Shown: positions 17,195 through 26,773 of the stretch, piece after piece
Layout: the number at the start of each line of letters is the position of its first letter
How positions within the stretch are numbered: position 1 is the first letter of the stretch
Assembly: GCA_030427205.1 (NCBI GenBank)
Contig: JAUHXC010000047.1
Location: forward strand, 1 to 64,000
Direction: 5' to 3'
Length of the DNA stretch: 64,000 nucleotides
From: a bacterium
GTDB lineage: Bacteria > Myxococcota_A > Bradymonadia > UBA7976 > UBA1532
The notes under the pieces: model-generated
The model's database searches: none
What the model was told of the DNA's origin: nothing
Seen by the model: the letters and a program-made list of their open reading frames with translations, nothing else
Position numbers and translations under genes: made by a program

Positions 17195-18952
17195 TCAGCC
17201 CTCTTCGGGGGCCATGGCGGCCGCCTCGCCGTCGTCGGTATCGGGCATGGCCGGGTCCTGCGGGCCCGCCGGGCTGATCGGCAGCGCCCGCGCCGGGTCG
17301 CGCTCGCGGATGATGAACTCGACCCGCCGGCTGCGGGCGGCGTCGATGCGCCCCTGCCCGTCGCCGATGGGGGCGTCCTCGCCGAGCCCGACCGACTCCA
17401 GCCGATGGGCCTCGACCCCCGCCTTGATCAGGTACTCGGTCACCCGCTTGGCCCGCATGCGGCTCAGCCACAGGTTGAACCCGGCGGTGCCGGTCACGTC
17501 GGTGTGGCCTTCGACCCGAATACGGGTGATCTCGGGCCGCTCGCGGATGACCTGGGCCACCTGGTCGAGGATGTTGTAGCTCTCGGGGCGGATCCGGGCA
17601 CGGCCGAGTTCGAAGTAGATCTTGTCCAGGTGCTGGATGCGATCGCCGCGCACCACCACCCGCGGCGCGGCCTGCGCGACGGCCGGCGCCGGCGCCATCG
17701 GCTCGTCGGGGCAGCCGTCGGCGTCCTGGAAGCCGTTCTTGGTCTCGGGGATGCCGGGGCAGCCGTCGTTGGCGTCGGCGACGCCGTCCTGGTCGTTGTC
17801 CGGATCGGGGCAGCCGTCGGTATCCTCGAACCCGTCGATGTCTTCGCCGTGCTTGGGGCAGGCGTCCTCGGCGTCGGCGATGCCGTCCTGGTCGTTATCG
17901 GTGTCGGGGCAGCCGTCGGCGTCTTCGAATCCGTCGGCGTCCTCGGGCACCGTCGGGCAGGCGTCGGCGCTGTTCTTGACCCCGTCCGCGTCGTCGTCGC
18001 CGTCGTCGGCGCGGGCCGCGACGGCTCCGCCGCCGGCGACGATCACCGACTGCGGCTCGTTGTCCGGCTGCCACGACAGCCCGCCGATCACCCGCAGCTC
18101 GGGCGCGCCGAAGTCGGCGACGATGCCAGCGCCGGCGGCGAGGCTGAAGACGAGCCCGGTCGCGTTGAACAGCCGCAGGCCGGCGATGGCTTCCAGCGGG
18201 TTGGGGCCGCCCTGGTCTTCGGCGACGTCGCTGTAGATCGTGCCGCTGGCCTCGACGAGCACCTCGAGGCTGTCGGTGCCCAGCCGGCTGCCGATCGCCG
18301 CGCCGTAGGTGATGCCATCGCCCACCGTGAGCGGCTCGAGGGTGTCGCTGTTCGTCGGCCGATAGCGATAGCCGCCGTTGAGCGCGATGCGCAGCCACGA
18401 GGCGCGGTATTCGAGGATCAACTCGGGGTTGGCGATGAAGTAGCGCGAGCTGTTGACGCTGTCTTCGCCGGTCGGGAAGTTCAGCGGCGCCCCGAGCGCG
18501 ATGGCGAACCCGGTGCGTTCGCCGGCGCCGAGCAGGATGAACTTGGGCATCAGCCGGATGTCGCCGAGGCCGGCGCCGGTGTCGATGTCGAGCCGATCCG
18601 TGCCGGTGCCATAGCCGAACGGCACCGCGATACCGACCTCGACCCGCTCGTGGATCCCGACGGCGAGCAGCAGCTCGACCGTGGTCAGGTTCTCGACGAC
18701 CAGATCGATGAGCCGCCCCTCGGCGTCGCGCTGCACCAGCGGGTTGCGCGCGTAGCTGAGGTACATCGACGGCACGAAGTCGCCGGGCTCGGCGACGGAT
18801 CCACCCTCGATGCCGAAGTAGTTCCAGGTGCCGACGGCGGGCTTGAAGGCTTGGATGTCCTGGGCCATCGCCGGCGCTGCCAACAGCACGCTCGCCAGCA
18901 AGGCCAGCGCGCCGCCGATGCACGCCGGCGTGCGGCTCGACCGAATCCCCAT
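17195..18952 (-). CDS. OmpA-family outer-membrane protein with TSP3 repeats
   Basis: A 585-residue envelope protein. A signal peptide (to about residue 31, ending APAMAQ) is followed by a barrel-like region of about 290 residues starting DIQAFKPAVGTWNYFGIEGG. Next come calcium-binding thrombospondin-type-3 repeats (DADGVKNSADACPTVPED, then DNDQDGIADAEDACPKHGED, then DNDQDGVADANDGCPG). The C-terminal OmpA domain binds peptidoglycan; HLDKIYFELGRARIRPES, VEGHTDVTG and LSRMRAKRVTEYL hold the usual Asp and Arg. It anchors the outer membrane to the cell wall. GGGAGG lies 6 bases before ATG 18952. The barrel is of the same family as the C-terminal parts of the two fused proteins at 38.7 and 46.5 kb, but here it is a separate gene with its own start. 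Confidence 0.92.
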   Translation of the reverse strand: MGIRSSRTPACIGGALALLASVLLAAPAMAQDIQAFKPAVGTWNYFGIEGGSVAEPGDFVPSMYLSYARNPLVQRDAEGRLIDLVVENLTTVELLLAVGIHERVEVGIAVPFGYGTGTDRLDIDTGAGLGDIRLMPKFILLGAGERTGFAIALGAPLNFPTGEDSVNSSRYFIANPELILEYRASWLRIALNGGYRYRPTNSDTLEPLTVGDGITYGAAIGSRLGTDSLEVLVEASGTIYSDVAEDQGGPNPLEAIAGLRLFNATGLVFSLAAGAGIVADFGAPELRVIGGLSWQPDNEPQSVIVAGGGAVAARADDGDDDADGVKNSADACPTVPEDADGFEDADGCPDTDNDQDGIADAEDACPKHGEDIDGFEDTDGCPDPDNDQDGVADANDGCPGIPETKNGFQDADGCPDEPMAPAPAVAQAAPRVVVRGDRIQHLDKIYFELGRARIRPESYNILDQVAQVIRERPEITRIRVEGHTDVTGTAGFNLWLSRMRAKRVTEYLIKAGVEAHRLESVGLGEDAPIGDGQGRIDAARSRRVEFIIRERDPARALPISPAGPQDPAMPDTDDGEAAAMAPEEG

Positions 18953-19086
18953 GGTGTCCTCCCGTACGCTGTGACGCCGTCCCCGGGCGCGCACGGGCTC
19001 CAGGATCCCCAAAACGGGGGTCGCTGTCGAGAAATCGGAGGAGTTCCGAGTAATTACGGCTTGTTATCCGGCCGGCGGCGGCCGGT

Positions 19087-19995
19087 TCAGCGTCCCGCGG
19101 CCAGCGCCTGCAGCGCGCGTCCGGGCAGCGTCCGCCCGAGCAGGGTCTGCGCCAGCACCCCAGCGTCGACCAGCCGATCCAGGTCGATGCCGGTCGCGAC
19201 CCCCATGCCGTGCAGCATGTAGACCAGATCTTCGGTGGCCAGATTGCCGCTCGCGCCGGGCGCGTACGGGCAGCCGCCGAGCCCGGCGATGCTCGCGTCG
19301 AAGGTCGTCACGCCGTATTCGAGCCCGACGACGCAGTTGGCCAGCGCGGTGCCGCGGGTATCGTGCATGTGCATCGCGATGTCGCCGAGCGGCACCCGGG
19401 CGGCGATGGCGTCGAGCACCCGGCGCGTCTGCAGCGGCGTGCCGACGCCGATGGTATCGCCCAGGCTGATCTGATAGGCCCCCATGGCCAGCAGGCGCGC
19501 GGCGACGTCGGCCGCCTCGGCGGCGTCGACCTCGCCCTCGTACGGGCAGCCCCAGACCGTGCTGACATAGGCCCGCACGGCGATGCCCTGCTCGGCGCAG
19601 GCGGCGAACACCGGCTCGAACGCGGTGTAGGTCTCGTCGCGGGTCTTGTTGATGTTGCGCTTGTTGTGCGTCTCGCTGGCCGACATGAAGACGGCGACCT
19701 CGCTCATGCCCGTCTTCAGCGCCCGGTCGAAGCCGCGCATATTGGGTACGAGCGCCGTCCAGGTCGAGCCGCTGCGCCCGCGGTAGTGCCCGGCGATGCG
19801 ATCGGCGTCGGCCAGCGCCGGGATCCAGCGGGGATGCACGAAGCTGGTGATCTCGATGCGCGGCAGGCCGGCGGCGGCCAACGCGTCGATCAGGCGGATC
19901 TTGTCTTCGCTGGGCACGAAGGCTTTTTCGTTCTGCAGGCCGTCGCGCGGGCCGACCTCGTAGACCTGCACCCGCTCGGGCAGTGCGTCGAACAT
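19087..19995 (-). CDS. mvaB: Hydroxymethylglutaryl-CoA lyase
   Basis: A 302-residue TIM-barrel enzyme that cleaves HMG-CoA to acetyl-CoA and acetoacetate, the last step of leucine breakdown. Hallmarks are VGPRDGLQNE near the N terminus (metal and substrate binding), the metal-binding HMHDTRG, and the loop GLGGCPYAPGASGNLATED carrying the catalytic cysteine. The length is normal. It is the last gene of the six-gene operon that begins with the thiolase at 24559 and starts 11 bp after the cobalamin-binding-domain gene, with GGAGGG upstream. The acetoacetate produced would feed into the thiolase after activation. HMG-CoA lyase is much more likely than the related homocitrate-synthase-type enzymes. 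Confidence 0.95.
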   Translation of the reverse strand: MFDALPERVQVYEVGPRDGLQNEKAFVPSEDKIRLIDALAAAGLPRIEITSFVHPRWIPALADADRIAGHYRGRSGSTWTALVPNMRGFDRALKTGMSEVAVFMSASETHNKRNINKTRDETYTAFEPVFAACAEQGIAVRAYVSTVWGCPYEGEVDAAEAADVAARLLAMGAYQISLGDTIGVGTPLQTRRVLDAIAARVPLGDIAMHMHDTRGTALANCVVGLEYGVTTFDASIAGLGGCPYAPGASGNLATEDLVYMLHGMGVATGIDLDRLVDAGVLAQTLLGRTLPGRALQALAAGR

Positions 19996-20006
19996 CGGCC
20001 CTCCGT

Positions 20007-20432
20007 TCAGGCGAGCGGGTCGGGCCGGTCGCCCGCCCGCGCATGGATCCAGGCCACGATGGCTTCGAGGCTGCTGCCGGGGGTGAAGATCTCGGCGACG
20101 CCCTTCTGCTTGAGCGCGTCGGCGTCGTCGTCGGGGATGATGCCGCCCCCGAAGACGATCACGTCGTCGGCGCCGGCCCCGCGCAGCCCCTCGAGCACCG
20201 CCGGAAACAGCGTATTGTGCGCGCCGCTGAGGATGCTGAGGCCCACGAAGTCGACGTCTTCCTGCACCGCCGCGTCGACGATCATGCGCGGGGTCTGGTG
20301 CAGGCCGGTGTAGATGACCTCCATGCCGGCGTCGCGCAGGGCGCGGGCGATGACCTTCGCCCCGCGGTCGTGACCGTCGAGGCCGGGCTTGGCCACCAGG
20401 ACCCGGATGCGCCGGGCGCCTTCGCCTTTCAT
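20007..20432 (-). CDS. Stand-alone cobalamin-binding domain (mutase C-terminal type)
   Basis: A 141-residue protein consisting only of the B12-binding domain found at the C terminus of methylmalonyl-CoA mutase. The signature DGHDRGAKV supplies the histidine that ligates cobalt from below. SILSGAH and FGGGIIPDDD are the other conserved loops. It may be the small subunit of a two-subunit acyl-CoA mutase, but no large catalytic subunit is present in the window. A GGAGG site lies upstream of ATG 20432 (a GTG at 20435 is an alternative start). It sits between the acyl-CoA dehydrogenase and HMG-CoA lyase genes, inside a fatty/branched acyl-CoA operon, so a branched-chain or odd-chain role is likely. 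Confidence 0.93.
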   Translation of the reverse strand: MKGEGARRIRVLVAKPGLDGHDRGAKVIARALRDAGMEVIYTGLHQTPRMIVDAAVQEDVDFVGLSILSGAHNTLFPAVLEGLRGAGADDVIVFGGGIIPDDDADALKQKGVAEIFTPGSSLEAIVAWIHARAGDRPDPLA

Positions 20433-20454
20433 CACGCTGTGCCTCCTCGGCCGC

Positions 20455-21606
20455 TCAGGCCTGCCGCGCCATCAGCCGCAGTGTCTCACGGGCGATGACG
20501 ATGCGCTGCACCTCGCTGGTGCCTTCGTAGATCCGGGTGACCCGCACGTCGCGCAGGTAGCGCTCGATGGGGTGGGCGCCGCTGATGCCGTCGGCCCCGA
20601 AGATGCGCAGGGCCCGCTCGCAGACCCGATGGGCCATCTCGGTGCAGAAGAGCTTCGACATCGCCGCCTCACGGGTCAGCGGCTTGCCGGCGTCCTTGAG
20701 CGCCGCCGCGCGCAGGCAGAGCAGCCAGGCGGCGTCGATCTCTGTCGCGCAGTCGGCCAGCTCGCGCTGGCGATCGGCGTGGTCGGCGGCCAGATCGTCC
20801 ATCTGCCCGGCGAGGTGGCGGGTCGCCGCGGCGGCCGCGGCGGTGGCGACGCCGATGGCCTGAGCGCTGACGCCCACCCGGCCCCCGTCGAGGCTGTTCA
20901 TCGCGATCTTGAAGCCGATGCCTTCGGGCCCGAGCCGGTTCGCGGCGGGCACCCGGCAGCCGTCGAAGACCAGCTGCGTCGTCGCCGAGGCGTGCTGGCC
21001 CAGCTTCTCTTCGGCCCGGGCGACCTCGAAGCCGGGGGTCTCGGGCTCGACGAGGAACGCGCTGATGCCCCGCGAGCGCTGCTCGGGATCGGTCCGCGCC
21101 ATGACCAGATAGACCCCGGCGTAGCCGCCGCTGGTGACCCAGGCCTTCGTCCCGTCGAGCACGTAGTGATCGCCGTCGCGGACCGCGGTGGTGCGCAGGC
21201 TGGCGGCGTCGCTGCCGCTGCCCGGCTCGCTGAGGCTGAATCCGGCGGCGGGCCACTGTCCGGCGGTGATCGGCCGCAGGTAGGCGTCCTTCTGGGCGTC
21301 GTCGCCGTACTTCGCGATCGCCTCGGCCACCATGTTGGTGACCATCATGCCGACCGTCGTCGCGGCGCAGTGGGCGGCGAGCTCGCGCACCGCGGCGACG
21401 TAGGCCACCACGCCGGCCGCGCGACCGCCGTACGCCTTCGGGATGTTGATGCCGAGCAGGCCCTCGCGCCCGAGCGCGCGCAGCGTATCGATGGGGTAGC
21501 CCCCGTCGCGGTCGAAGCGGGCGGCGTCGGGGGCGAGCAGCGTGCGGCCCAGGCGGGCGGCGGTGCTGCGGGCGTCTTCCTGGCGGGGGTCGAGACCGAG
21601 TTCCAT
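20455..21606 (-). CDS. Acyl-CoA dehydrogenase
   Basis: A 383-residue FAD flavoenzyme that introduces the alpha-beta double bond into acyl-CoA. Seen in order are the N-terminal helical domain, the FAD/substrate signature FSLSEPGSGSDAASLRTTA, the WVTSGGYAGVYLVMART strand region, and the C-terminal signature with catalytic glutamate in IYEGTSEVQRIVIARE. Length and motif spacing are those of the short-/medium-chain class; the acidic residue in the YEGTSE position favours straight-chain substrates, but the chain length cannot be read reliably. It is preceded by the enoyl-CoA hydratase gene (41 bp gap) and followed by the cobalamin-domain gene (22 bp gap). Electrons would pass to electron-transfer flavoprotein, whose genes are not in the window. 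Confidence 0.94.
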   Translation of the reverse strand: MELGLDPRQEDARSTAARLGRTLLAPDAARFDRDGGYPIDTLRALGREGLLGINIPKAYGGRAAGVVAYVAAVRELAAHCAATTVGMMVTNMVAEAIAKYGDDAQKDAYLRPITAGQWPAAGFSLSEPGSGSDAASLRTTAVRDGDHYVLDGTKAWVTSGGYAGVYLVMARTDPEQRSRGISAFLVEPETPGFEVARAEEKLGQHASATTQLVFDGCRVPAANRLGPEGIGFKIAMNSLDGGRVGVSAQAIGVATAAAAAATRHLAGQMDDLAADHADRQRELADCATEIDAAWLLCLRAAALKDAGKPLTREAAMSKLFCTEMAHRVCERALRIFGADGISGAHPIERYLRDVRVTRIYEGTSEVQRIVIARETLRLMARQA

Positions 21607-21647
21607 CGGCGCTCCGGGGGTCGGGGTGCAGGCGCGACGGGCGCGTA

Positions 21648-22460
21648 TCAGCGATTCTCGAACCGAGCTTGCCGTTTCTCGGCGAAGGCGGCCATGCCTT
21701 CGGCCGCATCGGCGGTGTCGAAGAGGTTGGCGAAGGCTTCGCGCTCGTAGGCGTTGGCCGTGGCGAGCGGCGCCTCTACGCCGCGGGCCATCACCGTCTT
21801 GGCCAGGCGCACCGCGCCCGGGCCCATCGCCGCGATCGTCCGCGCCACGGCCATGGCATGATCGACCACCTGCCCCTTGGGCGCGACGTCCAGGCACAGC
21901 CCGAGGGCCTTGGCCTCCTCGGCCTTGACCATGCGGCCGGTCAGCACCAGCTCGGCGGCGCGCATCGGACCGATCCGCCGAGCGAGCCGCTGGGTACCCC
22001 CGAAGCCCGGGATCAACCCCAGCTTGACTTCGGGCTGGCCGAAGCGGGCGTTGGCCGCCGCGTAGACCAGATCGCAGGCGAGGCTCAGCTCGCAGCCGCC
22101 GCCGAGGCAGTAGCCGTTGACCGCCGCGATGGTCGGCACCGACAGCGCCTCGAGGGCGTCGAGCGTACGGTGGCCCTTCTCGGCGAAGGCCCGCGCCTCG
22201 CGGGGCGACATGGTGGACATGCGCCCGATGTCGGCACCGGCGACGAAGGCCTTGCCGGCGCCGGTCAGCACGACGCAGCGCAGGCTCTCGTCGGCCGCCA
22301 GCGCGTCGATCGCCGCGCGCAGGGCGTCGAGTACGCCCTCGTCGAGGGCGTTGAGCGCGTCGGGGCGGCTGATGGTGACGACGGCGATCCCGCTCTCGGG
22401 GCGCTCGACCAGGACGGTCTCTCCGCCGCTTTTCTCGGACTCGGGGGCGTCGACGCTCAC
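21648..22460 (-). CDS. Enoyl-CoA hydratase/crotonase family
   Basis: A 270-residue crotonase-fold protein that hydrates enoyl-CoA to 3-hydroxyacyl-CoA. The oxyanion-hole segment is AFVAGADIGRM, and the second segment NGYCLGGGCELSLACD contains one catalytic glutamate. GQPEVKLGLIPGFGGTQRLAR holds the second conserved glutamate, so both catalytic residues of a true hydratase are present. The GTG at 22460, 7 bp after the stop of the hydroxyacyl-CoA dehydrogenase gene, gives the normal family length; longer readings would run back into that gene. It works between the dehydrogenase genes on either side. Confidence 0.93.
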   Translation of the reverse strand: MSVDAPESEKSGGETVLVERPESGIAVVTISRPDALNALDEGVLDALRAAIDALAADESLRCVVLTGAGKAFVAGADIGRMSTMSPREARAFAEKGHRTLDALEALSVPTIAAVNGYCLGGGCELSLACDLVYAAANARFGQPEVKLGLIPGFGGTQRLARRIGPMRAAELVLTGRMVKAEEAKALGLCLDVAPKGQVVDHAMAVARTIAAMGPGAVRLAKTVMARGVEAPLATANAYEREAFANLFDTADAAEGMAAFAEKRQARFENR

Positions 22461-22467
22461 GGGCGAC

Positions 22468-23325
<858 letters not shown>

Positions 23326-23383
23326 GGTGACTCCTGCTTCGGGCTGAGCGCCGACGTCCGGCGCGGCTGGGTTTCGGGGCGCC

Positions 23384-24559
23384 TCAGCGCTCGACGACGA
23401 CCGCGACGGCCTCGCCGCCGCCGATGCACAGGCTGGCCAGCCCGCACTTCGCGTCGCGCTGCTTCATCGCGTGCAGCAGCGTGACCAGAATACGCGCGCC
23501 GCTGCCGCCGATCGGGTGGCCGAGGGCGACGGCGCCGCCGTTGACGTTGACCCGCTCGGCGGGGATCTCGGCGATGTCGTTGACCGCCAGCGAGACCACC
23601 GAGAACGCCTCGTTGATCTCATAGACGTCGATGTCGTCGGGCGTCAGCTCGAGCCGGGCGAGCACCTTCTGGATGGCGTAGGCCGGCGCGGTCGTGAACC
23701 ACTCCGGCGCCTGGGCGTGCTGGCTGGTCCCGGTGATGCGGGCGAGCACCGGCAGCCCGTGCTCGGCGGCGTAGTCGGCGCTGGCCACGACGAGCACCGC
23801 GGCGCCGTCGTTGATGCTGCTGGCGTTGGCCGCGGTCACCGTGCCGTCCTTCTGGAAGGCGGGGCGCAGCTTGGGCATCTTCTCCGGGCGCCCGCGGCCG
23901 GGCTCTTCGTCCAGCGAGACGACGACGGGCTCACCGCGCCGCTGGGGCACCTCGACCGGTACGATCTCGTCCACGAAGAGGCCGGCGGCCTGGGCGGCGA
24001 GCGCCTTCTCGTAGCTGGCCTTGGCGAAGGCGTCCTGCGCCTCGCGGGGCACGTTGCAGTCCCGGGCGCAGATCTCGGCGGCGTTGCCCATGTGGAAGTC
24101 GTTGTAGACGTCCCACAGGCCGTCCTTGACCATGCTGTCGACCACGGTCTTGTGGCCCATGCGCATGCCGTTGCGGCCCTCGGGCAGCAGGTAGGGCGCC
24201 TGGGACATGTTCTCCATACCGCCGGCGACGACGACCTGCGCGTCCCCGCAGCGGATGGCTTGCGCGGCGAGCATCACCGCCTTGAGCCCCGAGCCGCAGA
24301 CCTTGTTGATGGTCATGCACGGGGTCGACTGGGGCAGGCCGGCGAAGATCGCCGCCTGGCGCGCCGGCGCCTGGCCGAGCCCGGCCGGCAGCACGCAGCC
24401 CATGATCACTTCGTCCACCGCGTCGGCGGAGATGCCCGCCCGCTCGATGGCCCCGCGGATCGCGACGGCGCCGAGTCGCGGCGCGGGCACCGACGCGAGC
24501 GCGCCGTTGAAGCTGCCGATGGGGGTGCGGGCCGCGGCGACGATGACGGCGTCGGTCAT
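23384..24559 (-). CDS. Acetyl-CoA acetyltransferase (thiolase)
   Basis: A 391-residue thiolase catalysing acetoacetyl-CoA + CoA to two acetyl-CoA, or the condensation in reverse. The acyl-accepting cysteine is in MTINKVCGSGLKAVMLAAQ, the histidine in NVNGGAVALGHPIGGSGARI, and the second cysteine in ASLCIGGGEAVAV. GMENMSQAPYLLPEGR is typical of biosynthetic/degradative acetyl-CoA C-acetyltransferases. ATG 24559 follows a GGAG site by 7 bases and begins the conserved AVIVAAARTPIGSF strand. It is the first gene of the six-gene operon, and its promoter must lie in or beyond the short gap before the divergent lipoprotein gene. Confidence 0.95.
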   Translation of the reverse strand: MTDAVIVAAARTPIGSFNGALASVPAPRLGAVAIRGAIERAGISADAVDEVIMGCVLPAGLGQAPARQAAIFAGLPQSTPCMTINKVCGSGLKAVMLAAQAIRCGDAQVVVAGGMENMSQAPYLLPEGRNGMRMGHKTVVDSMVKDGLWDVYNDFHMGNAAEICARDCNVPREAQDAFAKASYEKALAAQAAGLFVDEIVPVEVPQRRGEPVVVSLDEEPGRGRPEKMPKLRPAFQKDGTVTAANASSINDGAAVLVVASADYAAEHGLPVLARITGTSQHAQAPEWFTTAPAYAIQKVLARLELTPDDIDVYEINEAFSVVSLAVNDIAEIPAERVNVNGGAVALGHPIGGSGARILVTLLHAMKQRDAKCGLASLCIGGGEAVAVVVER

Positions 24560-24600
24560 GGGTCTGACTCCTTTGATCGAGGTCGGTCGGGTGCTATCAA

Positions 24601-26427
24601 GTGGGGGTGCGCCTGTCAACGACGAGCCCTGTGTCCGCCAGCCTGCCGGGCGTCTTCGCCCGCTGGCTGCCGATCTGTGTCGGGCTGTGGGTCGGCGGCT
24701 GCGGCCCCACCGACGATGATGCCCCGGCGCCGGTCCAGGTCTCGCTGTCGCCGCTGGCGAACGACGGCTGCGTCGGCGCGCGGCCGCTCACCCTGCCGGC
24801 CAACGTCGATACCGTCGTCGTCGAGCGCAGCTCACCGGAAGGCTGGACCGCCATCGATCGCGTCGCGCCGGGCGAGGGCCGCCTGCTGACGGGCGTCGGC
24901 GAGGGCGAGGCCATCCTGCGCTTCGTCGCCTGCGTCGACGGCACCCCGGCCTACGCCACCGGCTCGACGACGCTCGAGGTCGGCGAGGCCCGCAAAGCCG
25001 GCCTCGATCTGCACTTCAAGCCGCTCGATCGGCTGGCGTGCACCGGCACCACGCAAGGCCCGGCCTACAACCGCTACGCGGGGCTGGGCCGCGCCCGGGC
25101 GTTCGGCACGGCGACGCGGCTGCCCGACGGGCGCGTGCTGGTGGCCGGCGGCGCCGATACCGTCGAGGGGACCCAGCTGTCGGCCGCGGACAATACCCGA
25201 GCCTGGGATCTGTACAGCCCCGGCGAGTCGCTCTTCCTGCCCGGCGTCGACCGTTCGCAGGTGCTCGATCCCCGGCCGATGCGCGCCGCCCGGGTGGCCG
25301 CGCGGGCGGTCGAGTGGCGGCCGCCCGCCGCCGAGAGCAGCGGCGTGCTCGTGATCGGCGGCGCGCCGAACGTACAGCTCGGCGTCGCCGACCCGGGGGG
25401 GCCGCTGCTGCCCGACGGGCCGGCCCTGAGTCGACCGGCGGCGGAATACTTCGATCCGGCGACCGGCAGCTTCACCCCGCTGGTCTTCGTCGACGGCGCC
25501 GCGCTCGCCGAGCGGTTCATGCCCGGGGTCGCCGCCGAGGCCGACGGGCGAGTCGTCATCGTCGGCGGCCTGAGCTGGCCCGAAGGCACCGCCAGCGATC
25601 GGGTCGAGATCATCGACGGCGATCGGCTGCATACCCTCGATCTGCCGGTGGCGCCCGATCGCATGGGACCCGCCGCCCGCAACGGGCTGCTCGGGGTGAC
25701 GGTGACCCCGATCGGCAGCGGGCGCTTCTTCATCTGGGGCGGCGACGTCAACGGCTGCGGTCAGCGCCCCGGCTGGCTGCTGACGCTCGATCCGACGCCG
25801 AGCATCGAGCCCCTGGCGATCGACCACGATCTGCCTGCGCCGACCTGCGGCGAGGCGCAAGGCTGCCGCTCGTGGTACTCGACGGGCTTCCACTCGGCAG
25901 CGCCGCTGAGCGGCACGCCCGAGCGTCCGCGGGTCCTGATCTCCGGTGGCCTGGTGATGGGCGCCAACGGGCCGAGCAACAACCCCGATCCGGGCGAGGC
26001 CTGCGGCGCGAATGTCTTCGTCGCCGAGATCGACCCGGCGGCGCTGACCGTCGAGATCCGGCCGGTCGCCACCGACTTCGAGGTCAACGGGCGGCTCAAG
26101 CGGGCCTTCCACCACCTGCTGCCGGCGGGCGGCGATCGCGTCTTGATCGCCGGCGGCTGGAGCTTTCTGGGCAACGCCAACCTCTTCGCCAGCGCCGATG
26201 ACGTCCTCTTCTATCGCGACGCCCGGCCGGTGGGCAGCATCACGCCCGCGGCCGATCGCCTGTCGGTCGCCCGCCTGGGCGGGCTCGGCGTGCAGCTGGC
26301 CAACGGCGGAGTCTTGCTGGCGGGCGGTCTCGTGCGGGATGTGGACGCGTCCGAGCTGCTCATCACCGAAGCGGCCGAGGTCTACACCCCGCCCCTGGCG
26401 ACGACGGTCTGCAGCGACGGGGGCTGA
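24601..26427 (+). CDS. Kelch-like beta-propeller lipoprotein
   Basis: About 608 residues. A signal peptide ends in the lipobox LWVGGC, followed by roughly 140 residues of N-terminal domain and then kelch-type repeats with the GG doublet, such as RLPDGRVLVAGGA, VLVIGGAPN, RVVIVGGLSWPE, RVLISGGLVMG and DRVLIAGGWSF. Kelch propellers usually bind other molecules or act as glycan-modifying enzymes; no galactose-oxidase copper ligands are recognised. The start is uncertain: GTG codons at 24601, 24607 and 24631 all keep the signal peptide and none has a strong ribosome-binding site. It is divergent from the acyl-CoA operon with only a 41-bp gap, so promoters overlap. Confidence 0.85.
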   Translation: MGVRLSTTSPVSASLPGVFARWLPICVGLWVGGCGPTDDDAPAPVQVSLSPLANDGCVGARPLTLPANVDTVVVERSSPEGWTAIDRVAPGEGRLLTGVGEGEAILRFVACVDGTPAYATGSTTLEVGEARKAGLDLHFKPLDRLACTGTTQGPAYNRYAGLGRARAFGTATRLPDGRVLVAGGADTVEGTQLSAADNTRAWDLYSPGESLFLPGVDRSQVLDPRPMRAARVAARAVEWRPPAAESSGVLVIGGAPNVQLGVADPGGPLLPDGPALSRPAAEYFDPATGSFTPLVFVDGAALAERFMPGVAAEADGRVVIVGGLSWPEGTASDRVEIIDGDRLHTLDLPVAPDRMGPAARNGLLGVTVTPIGSGRFFIWGGDVNGCGQRPGWLLTLDPTPSIEPLAIDHDLPAPTCGEAQGCRSWYSTGFHSAAPLSGTPERPRVLISGGLVMGANGPSNNPDPGEACGANVFVAEIDPAALTVEIRPVATDFEVNGRLKRAFHHLLPAGGDRVLIAGGWSFLGNANLFASADDVLFYRDARPVGSITPAADRLSVARLGGLGVQLANGGVLLAGGLVRDVDASELLITEAAEVYTPPLATTVCSDGG

Positions 26428-26434
26428 GCGCGGC

Positions 26435-26773
26435 TCAGCGATCGGCCCAGCGGACCTGCACCGCGCCGTCCCCTTCCACCACGAAGTCGATGTCGCGCTG
26501 GGCCTGCCCGACCTTCAACCGGGCCTCGAAGCGCCCGCGCGGCAGCTGCACGACGTGCTCGCGCCGGGCCGAGGGCGAGAACTCGGTGCGGCGCATGCGC
26601 TCACCGTCGTCGTTGCGAATATCGACCGCCAGGGCGCCGGGCGGCGCGCCGCCATAGCTCAAGACGACCTCGTTGGATGCCTCGTCCCAGACCCGCGCGC
26701 CGTAGGCCACGGCGAGCGCAGCGCAGACCACCGCGGCGTACTTCGCCACGTCGCGTGCGCCGATCCGGCTCAC
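26435..26773 (-). CDS. Small membrane-anchored protein
   Basis: A 112-residue protein with one N-terminal hydrophobic helix (AKYAAVVCAALAVAYGARVW, residues about 10-29) and a short soluble domain that looks like a beta-sandwich. No family is recognised. It overlaps the stop of the metallophosphoesterase gene by four bases (ATGA), so it is translationally coupled as the third gene of the operon begun by the large CARDB lipoprotein. Coding is supported by the overlap, GC-rich third positions and length. Confidence 0.72.
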   Translation of the reverse strand: MSRIGARDVAKYAAVVCAALAVAYGARVWDEASNEVVLSYGGAPPGALAVDIRNDDGERMRRTEFSPSARREHVVQLPRGRFEARLKVGQAQRDIDFVVEGDGAVQVRWADR

